Notes under the pieces: model-generated | Databases searched by the model: none | What the model was told of the DNA's origin: nothing | Seen by the model: only the letters and a program-made list of their open reading frames with translations | Program-made: the position numbers and the translations under genes | Shown here: positions 26,743 through 34,871 of the stretch, one piece after another | Layout: every line of letters starts with the position of its first letter | How positions within the stretch are numbered: position 1 is the stretch's first letter | DNA from: Pontibacillus halophilus JSM 076056 = DSM 19796 | GTDB taxonomy: Bacteria; Bacillota; Bacilli; Bacillales; BH030062 | Assembly: GCF_000425205.1 (NCBI RefSeq) | Contig: NZ_AULI01000001.1 | Span: 248,001 to 312,000, forward strand | DNA: 64,000 nt | Reading direction: 5' to 3'

Positions 26743-27678
26743 ATGAGCACTTCTGTAAATGAAAAACCATTATTAAACCAGTTTCGTAGACTGCAGCAAG
26801 ACAATCAAAAGAATGGGTTTCTGCATCCTTCTTACTTACTCGAAAAGCAACTTCTAATCGCTATTTCAGAGGGTGATGAGAAAAAAGGAAGAATGATCTT
26901 AGACACAATCCATCAGGATAAACGACCTTGGTTAGCAGGCGACCCTGTACGCTCACTGAAAAATTCCCTTATTGCCTCTTGTACCTTGTTTACGAGAGCG
27001 TTAATTAAGGGAGGGATTGACCCAGAAGTGGCGTTTAACTTAAGTGACGCCTATATTCTTCATATCGAGAAGCTGGATGATACATCCCTACTTGAGACGC
27101 TTGAGTACGACATGCTTCGCGACTTTATCCTCGTTCTTAAAGAAGAAGATCAGCTGAAGTACAGTAAGATCGTAAATCGAGCCATTTCCTACATCAATGA
27201 ACACCTCATTGACGATTTATCCCTTGAGGTCATTGCACACCACAGCTTTGTGAGCCCGAGTTACTTATCACACCTGTTTAAGAAAGAAGCTGGAATTTCG
27301 ATTATTCAATTCATCAATCAGAAACGAATTGAAGAGTCTAAGTACTTCCTTCTACACACAGAAACTCCAATATCAGAAATCTCAACGATGTTTCAATTCT
27401 GTAACCAAAGTTACTTTACGTCTCTCTTCAAGAAGTACACAGGCGTTACGCCGAAAGAGTTCCGTGAAGACCTAGAAAAGCCAAACAAAAAAAGCTTGTA
27501 CTTGTTACAAGCTTTTTTTGTTTGGCTTTTTGAACGAGCTTCCCGCCTACAAATCTATGAATCTTTCGAACGAAGTTTCACTTTCTACATACAGTCTGTT
27601 TTAGTTTGTTTCATAAACGGTTATAAGGTAAATATAGGGAATCAACTTGGGAAAGAGGTGATGTCATGGAACGCGTAA
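26743..27678 (+). CDS. AraC-family regulator whose frame runs through an intrinsic terminator
   Basis: Reading frame of 311 codons. Residues 1-140 form a helical sensory region (EKQLLIAISEGDEKKGRMILDTI, LKNSLIASCTLFTRALIKGG). Residues about 145-245 are a complete AraC double helix-turn-helix: DLSLEVIAHHSFVSPSYLSHLFKKEAG, then ISEISTMFQFCNQSYFTSLFKKYTGVTPKEFR. AraC proteins normally end within a few residues of this point, but here the frame continues about 65 codons, first through a perfect hairpin with a T7 tract (27477-27529), and ends 13 bases inside the next gene. The tail has no recognisable domain. Either the stop codon was lost, or transcripts end before any stop and the protein is made from stop-less mRNA. 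RBS GCGGGTGA precedes the ATG. Target genes unknown; the downstream fructosamine kinase is the obvious candidate. Confidence 0.8.
   Translation: MSTSVNEKPLLNQFRRLQQDNQKNGFLHPSYLLEKQLLIAISEGDEKKGRMILDTIHQDKRPWLAGDPVRSLKNSLIASCTLFTRALIKGGIDPEVAFNLSDAYILHIEKLDDTSLLETLEYDMLRDFILVLKEEDQLKYSKIVNRAISYINEHLIDDLSLEVIAHHSFVSPSYLSHLFKKEAGISIIQFINQKRIEESKYFLLHTETPISEISTMFQFCNQSYFTSLFKKYTGVTPKEFREDLEKPNKKSLYLLQAFFVWLFERASRLQIYESFERSFTFYIQSVLVCFINGYKVNIGNQLGKEVMSWNA
27477..27529 (+). terminator. Intrinsic terminator located inside the AraC reading frame
   Basis: A 24-bp perfect inverted repeat with a 5-base loop; its inner part AAAAAAAGCTTGTA-loop-TACAAGCTTTTTTT is a classical A-tract/stem/U-tract terminator. 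No in-frame stop precedes it. Confidence 0.8.
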
Positions 27679-28535
27679 TCCAGCACGCCCTGCTACAGCT
27701 GGGAGACTCATCTAATTTACGCTCCATCCGCTCTGTAGAAGGCGGAGATATTAATCAAGCAGCTTATGTTGAAACAGAAGAAAATGCGTATTTTGTAAAG
27801 ACCAATCAGAATGTTCCAAGACATTTCTTCCGCGTAGAAGCAAAGGGATTGAAGGAAATTGAGGCTTCACAATCTATTGCTGTCCCTAAAGTGTATTATT
27901 ACGATGAACCAGTTCGCGGAAGCAAAGGAGCACTCGTAATGGAATGGATTGAGGGTGCGTCTACGAAAGATACAAAGCGACGTTTAGGAGAGCAGGTAGC
28001 ACTCCTTCACTCATCTTATGGAGACAAATTCGGGTATGAAGAAGACTCCTTTATGGGACTACTCCCTCAACCAAATGATTGGTATGAAGATTGGATTGAT
28101 TATTACCATGACGGGAGACTCGTACCACAATTTAATATGGCGAAAGAACGTCATTACTTACCAGAAGACCGAAAGCAGCGCTTGTTAAAACTAATGGAAC
28201 GATTGCCTAATTGGATTGACTCATCCGTTCAACCCTCCTTGTTACACGGTGACTTATGGGGTGGAAATTGGATGGCTGGTCCTGAAGGAAAACCTTATTT
28301 AATTGACCCATCCGTTCTTTATGGTGACCGATGCTTCGAGCTTGCATTTACTGAATTATTTGGCGGCTTTTCGAAGGAATTCTATGAAGGGTATAAAGAG
28401 ATCCTTCCGATTCCGGACCACTACTCGGAATCAAAAGCCGTGTACCAGTTGTTCTATTTACTCGCTCACCTCAATTTATTCGGTGAAATGTACGGTACAC
28501 ATGTAGATCGAATTCTTAAACGATATGTAGATTAG
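27666..28535 (+). CDS. Fructosamine kinase family protein
   Basis: Protein of 289 residues in the fructosamine-3-kinase/APH-like family, which phosphorylates sugar-amine adducts so they decompose, a protein-deglycation repair function. Motifs are the N-terminal GGDINQAAYVE loop, YFVKTN with the ATP Lys, ALVMEWIEG hinge, LLHGDLWGGNWM with the catalytic Asp, and LIDPSVLYGDRCFELAFTELFGGF. RBS AGAGGTGA lies upstream. Its first 13 bases overlap the end of the extended AraC frame; because a terminator separates the genes it probably uses its own promoter, which I could not place with confidence. Confidence 0.9.
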   Translation: MERVIQHALLQLGDSSNLRSIRSVEGGDINQAAYVETEENAYFVKTNQNVPRHFFRVEAKGLKEIEASQSIAVPKVYYYDEPVRGSKGALVMEWIEGASTKDTKRRLGEQVALLHSSYGDKFGYEEDSFMGLLPQPNDWYEDWIDYYHDGRLVPQFNMAKERHYLPEDRKQRLLKLMERLPNWIDSSVQPSLLHGDLWGGNWMAGPEGKPYLIDPSVLYGDRCFELAFTELFGGFSKEFYEGYKEILPIPDHYSESKAVYQLFYLLAHLNLFGEMYGTHVDRILKRYVD

Positions 28536-28559
28536 CAATCATAAACATCTATTCTTATA

Positions 28560-28585
28560 AACACGCCTACTCTAACAGGCGTGTT
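28560..28585 (+). terminator. Terminator of the fructosamine kinase gene
   Basis: Stem AACACGCCT / AGGCGTGTT with an 8-base loop, then TTGCTTTG. Confidence 0.7.
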
Positions 28586-28619
28586 TTGCTTTGTTCGGGT
28601 GGTATGTGTACATACGAAA

Positions 28620-28642
28620 GGCCGGGGAACGAGTCCCCGGCC
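28620..28642 (-). terminator. Hairpin downstream of the MFS gene
   Basis: Perfect 10-bp GC-rich stem GGCCGGGGAC / GTCCCCGGCC variant with a short loop; the T tract on the minus strand is only CTTTCG, so it may be a weak terminator or an RNA stabiliser. Confidence 0.5.
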
Positions 28643-28652
28643 TGATTCATAC

Positions 28653-29840
28653 TTATGCTTCTGCATCTTTTGCTTGTTGTTGTGAAGATTTATTCGAATT
28701 CATTAGCAATGCGGTTATGAACATAAGCACAAGGAAAATGAAGACGATAAAGAATCCGCCTGCCATACCAAATTGTTCTGAGAAGAATCCTACGATATAG
28801 CCGGCAAGTCCACCGCCGATTCCGGCTGCAATGTAAATGAGTCCAAGCGCAGCCCCGCCTGTTTTAGACAGCTGCGTACCGAAAGCAGTCGCTGTCGGGA
28901 ATAGTGTGGAGAAGAAGAACCCAGCTGCAGCGAATAGATACGGTATACTTGTTGCAAAGATGAAGCTGATTCCAATCATAATGACTGAACCTAACGAGAA
29001 GAAGATCAAAATGGATCTCTCATTTAGATACCTCGTTAAGTAGCCCGCAAGCAGTCGTCCGATCATAAAGAAGATGGAGAAAATAGAGAGGATATTCGCG
29101 ACCAAGTCCTCTTTGCTTGCTTCTGACATTCCTCCTAAGTCAAGTGACTTCAGATAGGATGGGAAGAAGTTCGTAAAGGCTACTTCCGCAGAGACTTCAA
29201 AGATTAAGAAGAACATGAGGAAGATAAACTGAATGTCTTTCAACATTGGAATAAACGCCTTTAAATTCATTCCTTCTGAACGACCATCAGGGAAATTAAC
29301 GGTTGTCACATAGAAAATGACTAAGATCAGTACAACCCCGATTGCTGCGTAGAAATAACGCCATGATGCGAATTGGAACATATAGTTTAGAATTTGTGGG
29401 AAGAGAACCATCCCGAGACCATATACCCCCATCGCATAGTTGAACATCTTACCTTGGATGTTCGGATAGGCAATCGGTACAATAGCATTCGATGTGACAC
29501 CTACTGCACCTAGTCCAAAGCCTACAATCATATAGAACCCTAGAAAGAACGTAATATTAGGCGCGAACCCGGTACCGAAGAAGCCTAGGCCCATAATGAT
29601 TGCGCCAATAATCGTCATCGTTCTTAACCCTTTTTTATCCGTATAGTAACCAATAAAGACACTGGCTAATGTGAAACCAAGTTGATAAATCAAGACAACA
29701 AGCCCGAATTGGCTTAAATCAAGCCCTAAGTCTTGCTCCACTTGGTCAAGCACAATCCCTTTCGTGTTCGTGACACCACCAGAAATAAATTGTGTGAACA
29801 TGAGTATGATTAAAGCGTGTATACTTTTCCCCTTCGACAT
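28653..29840 (-). CDS. Major facilitator superfamily transporter
   Basis: Membrane carrier of 395 residues with 12 helices. The MFS loop 2-3 motif is present as GYYTDKKGLRTM, and the second half has the related GYLTRYLNERS. The N-terminus MSKGKSIHALIILMFTQFISGG and the even distribution of hydrophobic segments support a sugar- or organic-anion-type MFS carrier, but the substrate cannot be read. The 23-residue tail is hydrophilic. Upstream lie TATAAT and the 12-bp palindrome AATACGCGTATT, implying regulated single-gene transcription. Confidence 0.88.
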   Translation of the reverse strand: MSKGKSIHALIILMFTQFISGGVTNTKGIVLDQVEQDLGLDLSQFGLVVLIYQLGFTLASVFIGYYTDKKGLRTMTIIGAIIMGLGFFGTGFAPNITFFLGFYMIVGFGLGAVGVTSNAIVPIAYPNIQGKMFNYAMGVYGLGMVLFPQILNYMFQFASWRYFYAAIGVVLILVIFYVTTVNFPDGRSEGMNLKAFIPMLKDIQFIFLMFFLIFEVSAEVAFTNFFPSYLKSLDLGGMSEASKEDLVANILSIFSIFFMIGRLLAGYLTRYLNERSILIFFSLGSVIMIGISFIFATSIPYLFAAAGFFFSTLFPTATAFGTQLSKTGGAALGLIYIAAGIGGGLAGYIVGFFSEQFGMAGGFFIVFIFLVLMFITALLMNSNKSSQQQAKDAEA

Positions 29841-29871
29841 CGTCGTTCCTCCTACATTATATAAAAATATT

Positions 29872-29883
29872 AATACGCGTATT
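29872..29883 (-). promoter_or_regulatory. Candidate operator in the MFS promoter
   Basis: AATACGCGTATT is a perfect 12-bp palindrome situated at about the -35 position of a TATAAT box (minus strand) that precedes the MFS gene by about 25 bases. Confidence 0.4.
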
Positions 29884-29978
29884 TTTTCATTCCAGTCGTA
29901 GGGCTTCCCCTTGATTCGAAAGGGTAAACTGGGTAATCTTGTAATTAACCGCTTACATGTTAAAAAATTTATAAAAAA

Positions 29979-30003
29979 AAGCCCACTCGCTTGGAGTGAG
30001 CTT
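29979..30003 (-). terminator. Intrinsic terminator after the DUF523/DUF1722 gene
   Basis: Stem AAGC-CACTC / GAGTG-GCTT with one mismatch, followed on the minus strand by TTTTTTTTAT. Confidence 0.8.
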
Positions 30004-30004
30004 C

Positions 30005-30982
30005 TTAACTATAGGCTCTGCCTTTTCCTGAATCACTAATTTCAATTAGGTCCTCTGGGTATGGTTGAAAGTAGCTTTGCTGTTCTAGATAACTGTCATT
30101 AAAGCGGACAACCCAAGATTGTAAGATGGATAGCAACGCGCTTAAAGGGATGCGCTCTTCTTCGTACTTGACTAACTCAGATTGGAAGAACTCCTTCTCG
30201 CTCGTCGTTAAATCATACTTGAAATAGCCAACAATGTGCTGACAGACGTTAATGTTAGATCGACGACTTGGAGCTCGTCGGAACATCCAGTGGAGCTTCT
30301 CTTCGTAAGCCTCATACACCTCTTCGACACTGGCATGATCATGATTCGCTACAATACGCCCCATTTCCTTTTGGGCAGTCTGATTGTAGGCCATGAATAA
30401 GTATTTGTTTTCTGCCTGGAAGTTCACGAGGTTTTTCATGCTTTTCTGTTGTTTCATTTCACGAAATTTAGCAAGGGTGAACAATTTAGTAAGATAATGT
30501 TCTCTAATCTTATAATTCTTAAGACGCCCTTCTTCTTCAATGGCAAGACCACTATGCTCTTCTAAAATCTCACGAGCAAAGAATCCCTTTGTCTTGCCAA
30601 TGACAGGAGATTTCTCTATCTTTCCATACATTTTCACATCTTGTGTCCCACAAGTTGGAGAACGGTTCTTTAGGAGAAATCCATCCACCTCAGGTAATGC
30701 AGCTAAGAATCCCTTCGTGAACGAGTCCATCTTCTCAGTTAAATCTTCTCCCGTTTTCGGTTGAACAAGCTTTTCTTCATCCTCCGTTTTTACAATTCGA
30801 ATGACATCACGGGGGACGCCAAGACCGATTTCAACTTCCGGACAGACGGGAATGAAGGTGACGTGTGGCTGTAGTCGTTGAACGACTTTATCCGGTAGCA
30901 CTTCTCCGTTGTAGCGGACTTCATCAAACTCTAAACACCGGCTGACTACAACTTTAGGCGTTGCATATGTTTTCACATTCAT
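30005..30982 (-). CDS. DUF523-DUF1722 fusion protein (YbgA-like)
   Basis: Protein of 325 residues with an N-terminal DUF523 domain (about 1-150) and a C-terminal DUF1722/YbgA domain (about 185-300). DUF523 shows its conserved cysteines and loops: VVVSRCLEFDEVRYNG, FIPVCPEVEIGLGVPRD, KNRSPTCG; the Cys set could hold an Fe-S cluster. DUF1722 shows KYLFMAYNQ and FRRAPSRRSNINVCQHIVGYFK. This fusion is often found next to photolyase genes in bacteria and is suspected to act in repair or photoprotection; function is unproven. Here the photolyase gene is in the same window but 11 kb away. Confidence 0.87.
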   Translation of the reverse strand: MNVKTYATPKVVVSRCLEFDEVRYNGEVLPDKVVQRLQPHVTFIPVCPEVEIGLGVPRDVIRIVKTEDEEKLVQPKTGEDLTEKMDSFTKGFLAALPEVDGFLLKNRSPTCGTQDVKMYGKIEKSPVIGKTKGFFAREILEEHSGLAIEEEGRLKNYKIREHYLTKLFTLAKFREMKQQKSMKNLVNFQAENKYLFMAYNQTAQKEMGRIVANHDHASVEEVYEAYEEKLHWMFRRAPSRRSNINVCQHIVGYFKYDLTTSEKEFFQSELVKYEEERIPLSALLSILQSWVVRFNDSYLEQQSYFQPYPEDLIEISDSGKGRAYS

Positions 30983-31124
30983 CCCTCACTAACATGTAAG
31001 CTATCCTTATTCTAAGGACGGACGTATGACACGAACAAGTTTCAATCGTTTATAAGAACCGATTACACTTCTTACTTCTTTACCCTAATCGTGACTCTCT
31101 CATGTGTAGAACACGCTGAAAGCA

Positions 31125-31155
31125 TTGTACATCTCTCTCTCTCTTTCTTTATAAT
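31125..31155 (+). promoter_or_regulatory. Putative promoter of nos with TC-repeat spacer
   Basis: TTGTAC (31125-31130) and TATAAT (31150-31155) are separated by 19 bases, two longer than optimal; the spacer contains (TC)6T at 31132-31144. Start codon lies 43 bases downstream. Confidence 0.5.
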
Positions 31156-31197
31156 GAACCTAGACAGAATCTTTATGAGATTGGAGTAGTAAAATCT

Positions 31198-32286
31198 ATG
31201 ACACAACAGTTAAAAGAACAAGCTCAAGAGTTTGTCCTTCTTTGTTACAGAGAGCTTGGGAAGACAGAAGCCGAAGCAAAAAGCAGGATTGAAAGCGTTT
31301 TTCTAGAAATAGATGATACAGGTACGTACGAACATACGTATGAGGAATTAGCGCATGGTGCCCGGATGGCATGGAGGAATAGCAACCGTTGTATAGGTAG
31401 ACTCTTCTGGAATTCGTTATCCGTCTTCGATGAAAGAGGAGCAACGAATGAAACCGATGTGTATCAGGCGCTGTATCGCCATGTTCACTACGCGACAAAT
31501 GAAGGCAATATCCGTCCAAGTATTACGATATTCAAACCAGACCGCGGAGAATCAGACAGAGTGAGGATTTGGAATCATCAACTCATTCGCTATGCAGGCT
31601 ATGAACATGAAGGGAGGATTATTGGAGACCCTGCTTCTACTGAATTCACTCGCATCTGTGAGCAACTTGGATGGATTGGAGCAAAAGGCGATTTCGATGT
31701 GCTCCCACTTGTATTCGAGATTGATGGACAAGGACCTGTCTATTATTCATTTCCGGAAGAATTGTTAGTAGAAGTTCCTATACGACATCCTCAATACCGA
31801 GCGATTGCAGATTTACATATGAAATGGTATGGAGTTCCCATCATTTCTGATATGCGCCTTGAAATTGGCGGTCTGAACTACGTTGCTGCACCGTTTAACG
31901 GTTGGTATATGGAAACCGAGATTGGTGCACGAAACTTAGCCGATGACTTCCGCTACAACTATTTGCCAACAGTTGCGAAAGCTCTTGAACTAGATATGTC
32001 ATCAACTAGCACGCTTTGGAAAGATGAAGCCCTTCTTCATTTGAATAAAGCAGTCAATTATTCCTTTAAACAAGACGGAGTTTCCATTGTGGACCACCAC
32101 ACAGCTGCTCAGCAGTTTCGTATTTTCGAGAAGCAGGAGAGTAAGCAAGGGCGTGATCTCACGGGAGATTGGACTTGGTTGATTCCACCCATGTCACCGG
32201 CGACGACACATATTTTCCACCATCAATATGACGATACGTACCATACTCCAAACTACTTTTACCAGGATACGCCGTACACGTCCTAA
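31198..32286 (+). CDS. nos: Bacterial nitric oxide synthase (oxygenase domain only)
   Basis: Heme enzyme of 362 residues that oxidises arginine to citrulline and nitric oxide. The whole protein is the NOS oxygenase domain. The proximal heme Cys is residue 65 in [13 protein letters not shown]; the arginine-binding Glu is in [23 protein letters not shown]-like [18 protein letters not shown] and the late [17 protein letters not shown] segment belong to the pterin and dimer region. No reductase domain is attached, so electrons come from other flavoproteins, as in Bacillus. bNOS protects against oxidative stress and antibiotics in Bacillus. It is followed 98 bases later by yjiH without a clear terminator. 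Confidence 0.96.
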   Translation: MTQQLKEQAQEFVLLCYRELGKTEAEAKSRIESVFLEIDDTGTYEHTYEELAHGARMAWRNSNRCIGRLFWNSLSVFDERGATNETDVYQALYRHVHYATNEGNIRPSITIFKPDRGESDRVRIWNHQLIRYAGYEHEGRIIGDPASTEFTRICEQLGWIGAKGDFDVLPLVFEIDGQGPVYYSFPEELLVEVPIRHPQYRAIADLHMKWYGVPIISDMRLEIGGLNYVAAPFNGWYMETEIGARNLADDFRYNYLPTVAKALELDMSSTSTLWKDEALLHLNKAVNYSFKQDGVSIVDHHTAAQQFRIFEKQESKQGRDLTGDWTWLIPPMSPATTHIFHHQYDDTYHTPNYFYQDTPYTS

Positions 32287-32288
32287 TA

Positions 32289-32302
32289 TGTATAACTATA
32301 CA
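32289..32302. repeat. Short inverted repeat after nos
   Basis: TGTATA-AC-TATACA, a 6-bp dyad, directly after the nos stop; together with an imperfect repeat at about 32334-32372 it could fold the nos-yjiH spacer. Significance uncertain. Confidence 0.35.
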
Positions 32303-32384
32303 AACATTTAAATACTTATAGATTTCTAGTTGGAGATGTATTAAAATAAACGATGTTGATTTTTTATTACATCTAAGGGGGAGC

Positions 32385-33737
32385 ATGATGAAACCTAAAC
32401 AACCCTTTCGACTACGCGATCATTATAAATTTATCCTGCCATCCTTGCTAGGAATCCTACTCTTCATGATTCCCATGCCTTTGGGTGGGAGTGTCACGAT
32501 TCCCATTGCATACTTGTCCAATGTGGTTGAGAGCTACTTAGCTCCTTATCTATCTTGGATTATGGCGTTTATTATTACGATTACAGCTTTATTAACCCTA
32601 TTCGCCAAAGTGATTCCTGATAAAACGCTAGAACCCTATCCATTCATGAATAAATTACTCAATGTGAGCTGGTTCTGGGTCATCACTCGCTTTATAGGAT
32701 TTGTATTTGTCGTTTTAACTTTATTTAAGATTGGTCCGTCCATCGTCTATTCTGACAACACGGGTGGCCTGCTCTTAAACGATTTATTGCATGTCTTGTT
32801 TACCGTATTTTTATTCGCAGGATTCTTCTTGCCTTTACTCTTAAACTACGGGCTGCTTGAGTTGTTCGGGACGCTCCTTTCAAAGATTATGCGTCCATTA
32901 TTCCGCCTACCAGGTCGTTCATCTATCGATGCCATCGCTTCATGGCTCGGAGACGGAACAATTGGTGTCTTATTAACGAGTAAGCAATATGAAGAAGGCT
33001 ATTATACGAAACGTGAAGCTGCTGTCATAGGAACAACCTTCTCTGTTGTATCCATTACGTTCAGTCTTGTCGTCATCGACCAAGTTGAACTTGAGCATAT
33101 GTTTGTTCCATTCTATGCAACCGTCTTACTTGCCGGAGTGGTGGCAGCGATTATTATGCCTCGTATTCCTCCTTTGTCACGTAAAGAAGACACCTACGTT
33201 TCTGGGGAGAAACAAGAAGGAGACCCAGGCATCCCTGAAGGATACAATGCGCTCACTTGGGGGTACTATTTGTCTGTTCAACATGCAAGTAAGCAGACGA
33301 GTGTTAAGACCTATGTGAAACAAGGGGCTCAGAATGTTCTAGACATGTGGATGGGTGTAGCTCCAATCGTGATGGCGTTCGGTACAATCGCCCTCATGAT
33401 TTCTGAAACTCCCTTCTTTGCTTGGATTGGAGCACCGTTTATCCCATTGCTAGAATGGATGAACGTTCCTTTCGCCAAAGAAGCATCCGAGACGATGCTC
33501 ATTGGATTCGCAGATATGTTCTTACCTTCCATTATCGCTGCAGATATTCCTAGCGAGATGACTCGATTCATTGTGGCTACGCTGTCTGTAACACAGCTTA
33601 TTTATTTATCCGAAGTTGGCGGACTCATTTTAGGGTCTAAAATTCCGGTAAGCTTTGTGCAGCTCTTTATTATTTTCTTACAGCGTACACTTATTACCCT
33701 TCCTGTTATTGTGGGAATGGCTCATTTACTGTTTTAA
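32385..33737 (+). CDS. yjiH: YjiH family membrane protein (nucleoside-transporter gate domain)
   Basis: Integral membrane protein of 450 residues with about 10 helices, of the YjiH family containing a Gate/nucleoside recognition domain. Recognisable are the N-terminal FILPSLLGILLFMIPMP, the central RLPGRSSIDAIASWLGDGTIGVLLTSKQYEEGYYTKREAAVIGTTFSVVSITFSLV, and the C-terminal ETMLIGFADMFLPSIIAADIPSEMTRFIVATLSVTQLIYLSEVGG pieces typical of the family. Substrate unknown. GGGGGAG precedes two in-phase ATG codons (32385, 32388). It may be expressed from the nos promoter; a terminator follows. Confidence 0.88.
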   Translation: MMKPKQPFRLRDHYKFILPSLLGILLFMIPMPLGGSVTIPIAYLSNVVESYLAPYLSWIMAFIITITALLTLFAKVIPDKTLEPYPFMNKLLNVSWFWVITRFIGFVFVVLTLFKIGPSIVYSDNTGGLLLNDLLHVLFTVFLFAGFFLPLLLNYGLLELFGTLLSKIMRPLFRLPGRSSIDAIASWLGDGTIGVLLTSKQYEEGYYTKREAAVIGTTFSVVSITFSLVVIDQVELEHMFVPFYATVLLAGVVAAIIMPRIPPLSRKEDTYVSGEKQEGDPGIPEGYNALTWGYYLSVQHASKQTSVKTYVKQGAQNVLDMWMGVAPIVMAFGTIALMISETPFFAWIGAPFIPLLEWMNVPFAKEASETMLIGFADMFLPSIIAADIPSEMTRFIVATLSVTQLIYLSEVGGLILGSKIPVSFVQLFIIFLQRTLITLPVIVGMAHLLF

Positions 33738-33748
33738 GTCCATGAAAG

Positions 33749-33780
33749 AAAGGCCAGAACCCTAACAGGTTCTGGCCTTT
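33749..33780. terminator. Bidirectional terminator between yjiH and the PfpI-like gene
   Basis: Stem AAAGGCCAGAACC / GGTTCTGGCCTTT with a short loop; A and T runs on both sides; convergent genes. Confidence 0.85.
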
Positions 33781-33782
33781 TC

Positions 33783-34442
33783 TTATGAGGATAGTTTCTG
33801 TAAGAACTTACGGGCAGCGGCTAAGCTTGATTGCGGATTTTGACCTGTAACAAGGTTTCCATCTGCTTCTACATGCTCCGTACCAGGGTCCTCTCCTATA
33901 AAGGAGGCACCCAGTTCCTTAAGTCGAGTCTCAAGTAAAAATGGAACTTTCTCATCTAAGCCTGCTCCACGTTCTTCTTCATCCGTAAATGACGTCAACC
34001 GCTTCCCTTCAACAAACGGCTTCCCATCTACTTCAACTCCAGAGAAAGCGGCAGGTCCATGGCATACCGATCCAATGATCTTGTTCTCTTTCGCCATAGG
34101 TTCTAGAATATGCTTAATCGCTTCATTGTCCGGAAAGTCGACCATGGTTCCATGTCCACCTGGTAAGAACACCCCTACATATTCATCAGGATCGATTTCC
34201 CCTAGTGGCGTTGTCTGCTTCAAGGGTTCCATTACACCTTCCCATTCGTCTGGCTCTTCACCAGAGATACTGTTCGGGTCGATAGGGATTTCCCCTCCTG
34301 CAACGGAAGCTACCGTCACTTCGTAGTTCTCCTGAGTGAACTGCATGTACGGTTCAGCAAATTCAGATAGCCAAAGCCCCGTGCGATGGTCCTCATCTAA
34401 CCAACCAGCGTTCGTTACAATCATTACTATACGTTTGGACAT
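33783..34442 (-). CDS. DJ-1/PfpI superfamily protein (Hsp31-like class I glutamine amidotransferase fold)
   Basis: Protein of 219 residues in the Hsp31/GATase1-like branch. The nucleophile elbow is IGSVCHGPAAF with Cys and adjacent His; the Glu of the triad region is in VASVAGGEIPIDPNS and LWLSEFAEPY, and FLPGGHGTMVDFP is the oxyanion-type loop. Members act as chaperones, glyoxalase III or deglycases. With the fructosamine kinase in this window it would suit protein or carbonyl damage control, but they are not co-transcribed. Stand-alone gene. Confidence 0.87.
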   Translation of the reverse strand: MSKRIVMIVTNAGWLDEDHRTGLWLSEFAEPYMQFTQENYEVTVASVAGGEIPIDPNSISGEEPDEWEGVMEPLKQTTPLGEIDPDEYVGVFLPGGHGTMVDFPDNEAIKHILEPMAKENKIIGSVCHGPAAFSGVEVDGKPFVEGKRLTSFTDEEERGAGLDEKVPFLLETRLKELGASFIGEDPGTEHVEADGNLVTGQNPQSSLAAARKFLQKLSS

Positions 34443-34605
34443 CCAACCACTCCTTCTTTGCTTGGCGATTTAGTACACCATAACCGACAATCTACCTTCC
34501 TAAACCAAAACGAATGACGAACGAACGTTTAGTGCTTGCAAGATAAAGGAACTATTCCCATACCGCCCTTTCCTTGTTAGTAAATTTAAAGATGGAGTGA
34601 AGTCC

Positions 34606-34815
34606 ATGCCTGAATCATTTCGTTCTAGTAAGCAACATCAACTCATTTACGGATATACAGTCCGTGTTTTAGGGTTTATTCAACATCAGAAGCCTACCGT
34701 TCGTCACCTGTCCGTTCTGACCGGTTTCTCAGAAGAATCGATTCTAGAGGCCTCTGAATTCTGTCCTAATCAGGATCTTAAACATAATCAACAACGGCAG
34801 TCCATTGAATTGTGA
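34606..34815 (+). CDS. Free-standing sigma-factor region 3-like small protein
   Basis: Protein of 69 residues. Its middle, QKPTVRHLSVLTGFSEESILEASEF followed by ...QRQSIEL, resembles region 3 of SigB/SigF-type sigma factors (SPKVEEIAEFLDVSEEEVLETMEM...DHSIE in SigB, from memory), including the upstream helix. It lacks regions 2 and 4 and cannot be a working sigma factor. It could be a regulator that borrows the fold, or a remnant. ATG 34606 is preceded by GATGGAGTGA; GTG 34597 is the alternative. Flanked by unrelated genes, with a terminator for the opposite strand just beyond. Confidence 0.6.
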   Translation: MPESFRSSKQHQLIYGYTVRVLGFIQHQKPTVRHLSVLTGFSEESILEASEFCPNQDLKHNQQRQSIEL

Positions 34816-34840
34816 GTACACTTGGAAAGGGCAAAAAAAA

Positions 34841-34869
34841 AATCGCTCCCCTCTATAGAGGGAGCGATT
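34841..34869 (-). terminator. Intrinsic terminator of the acyltransferase gene
   Basis: Stem AATCGCTCCCTCT-type with complement AGAGGGAGCGATT and short loop; on the minus strand it is followed by nine T. The + side has only CTTTAAA. Confidence 0.85.
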
Positions 34870-34871
34870 CT

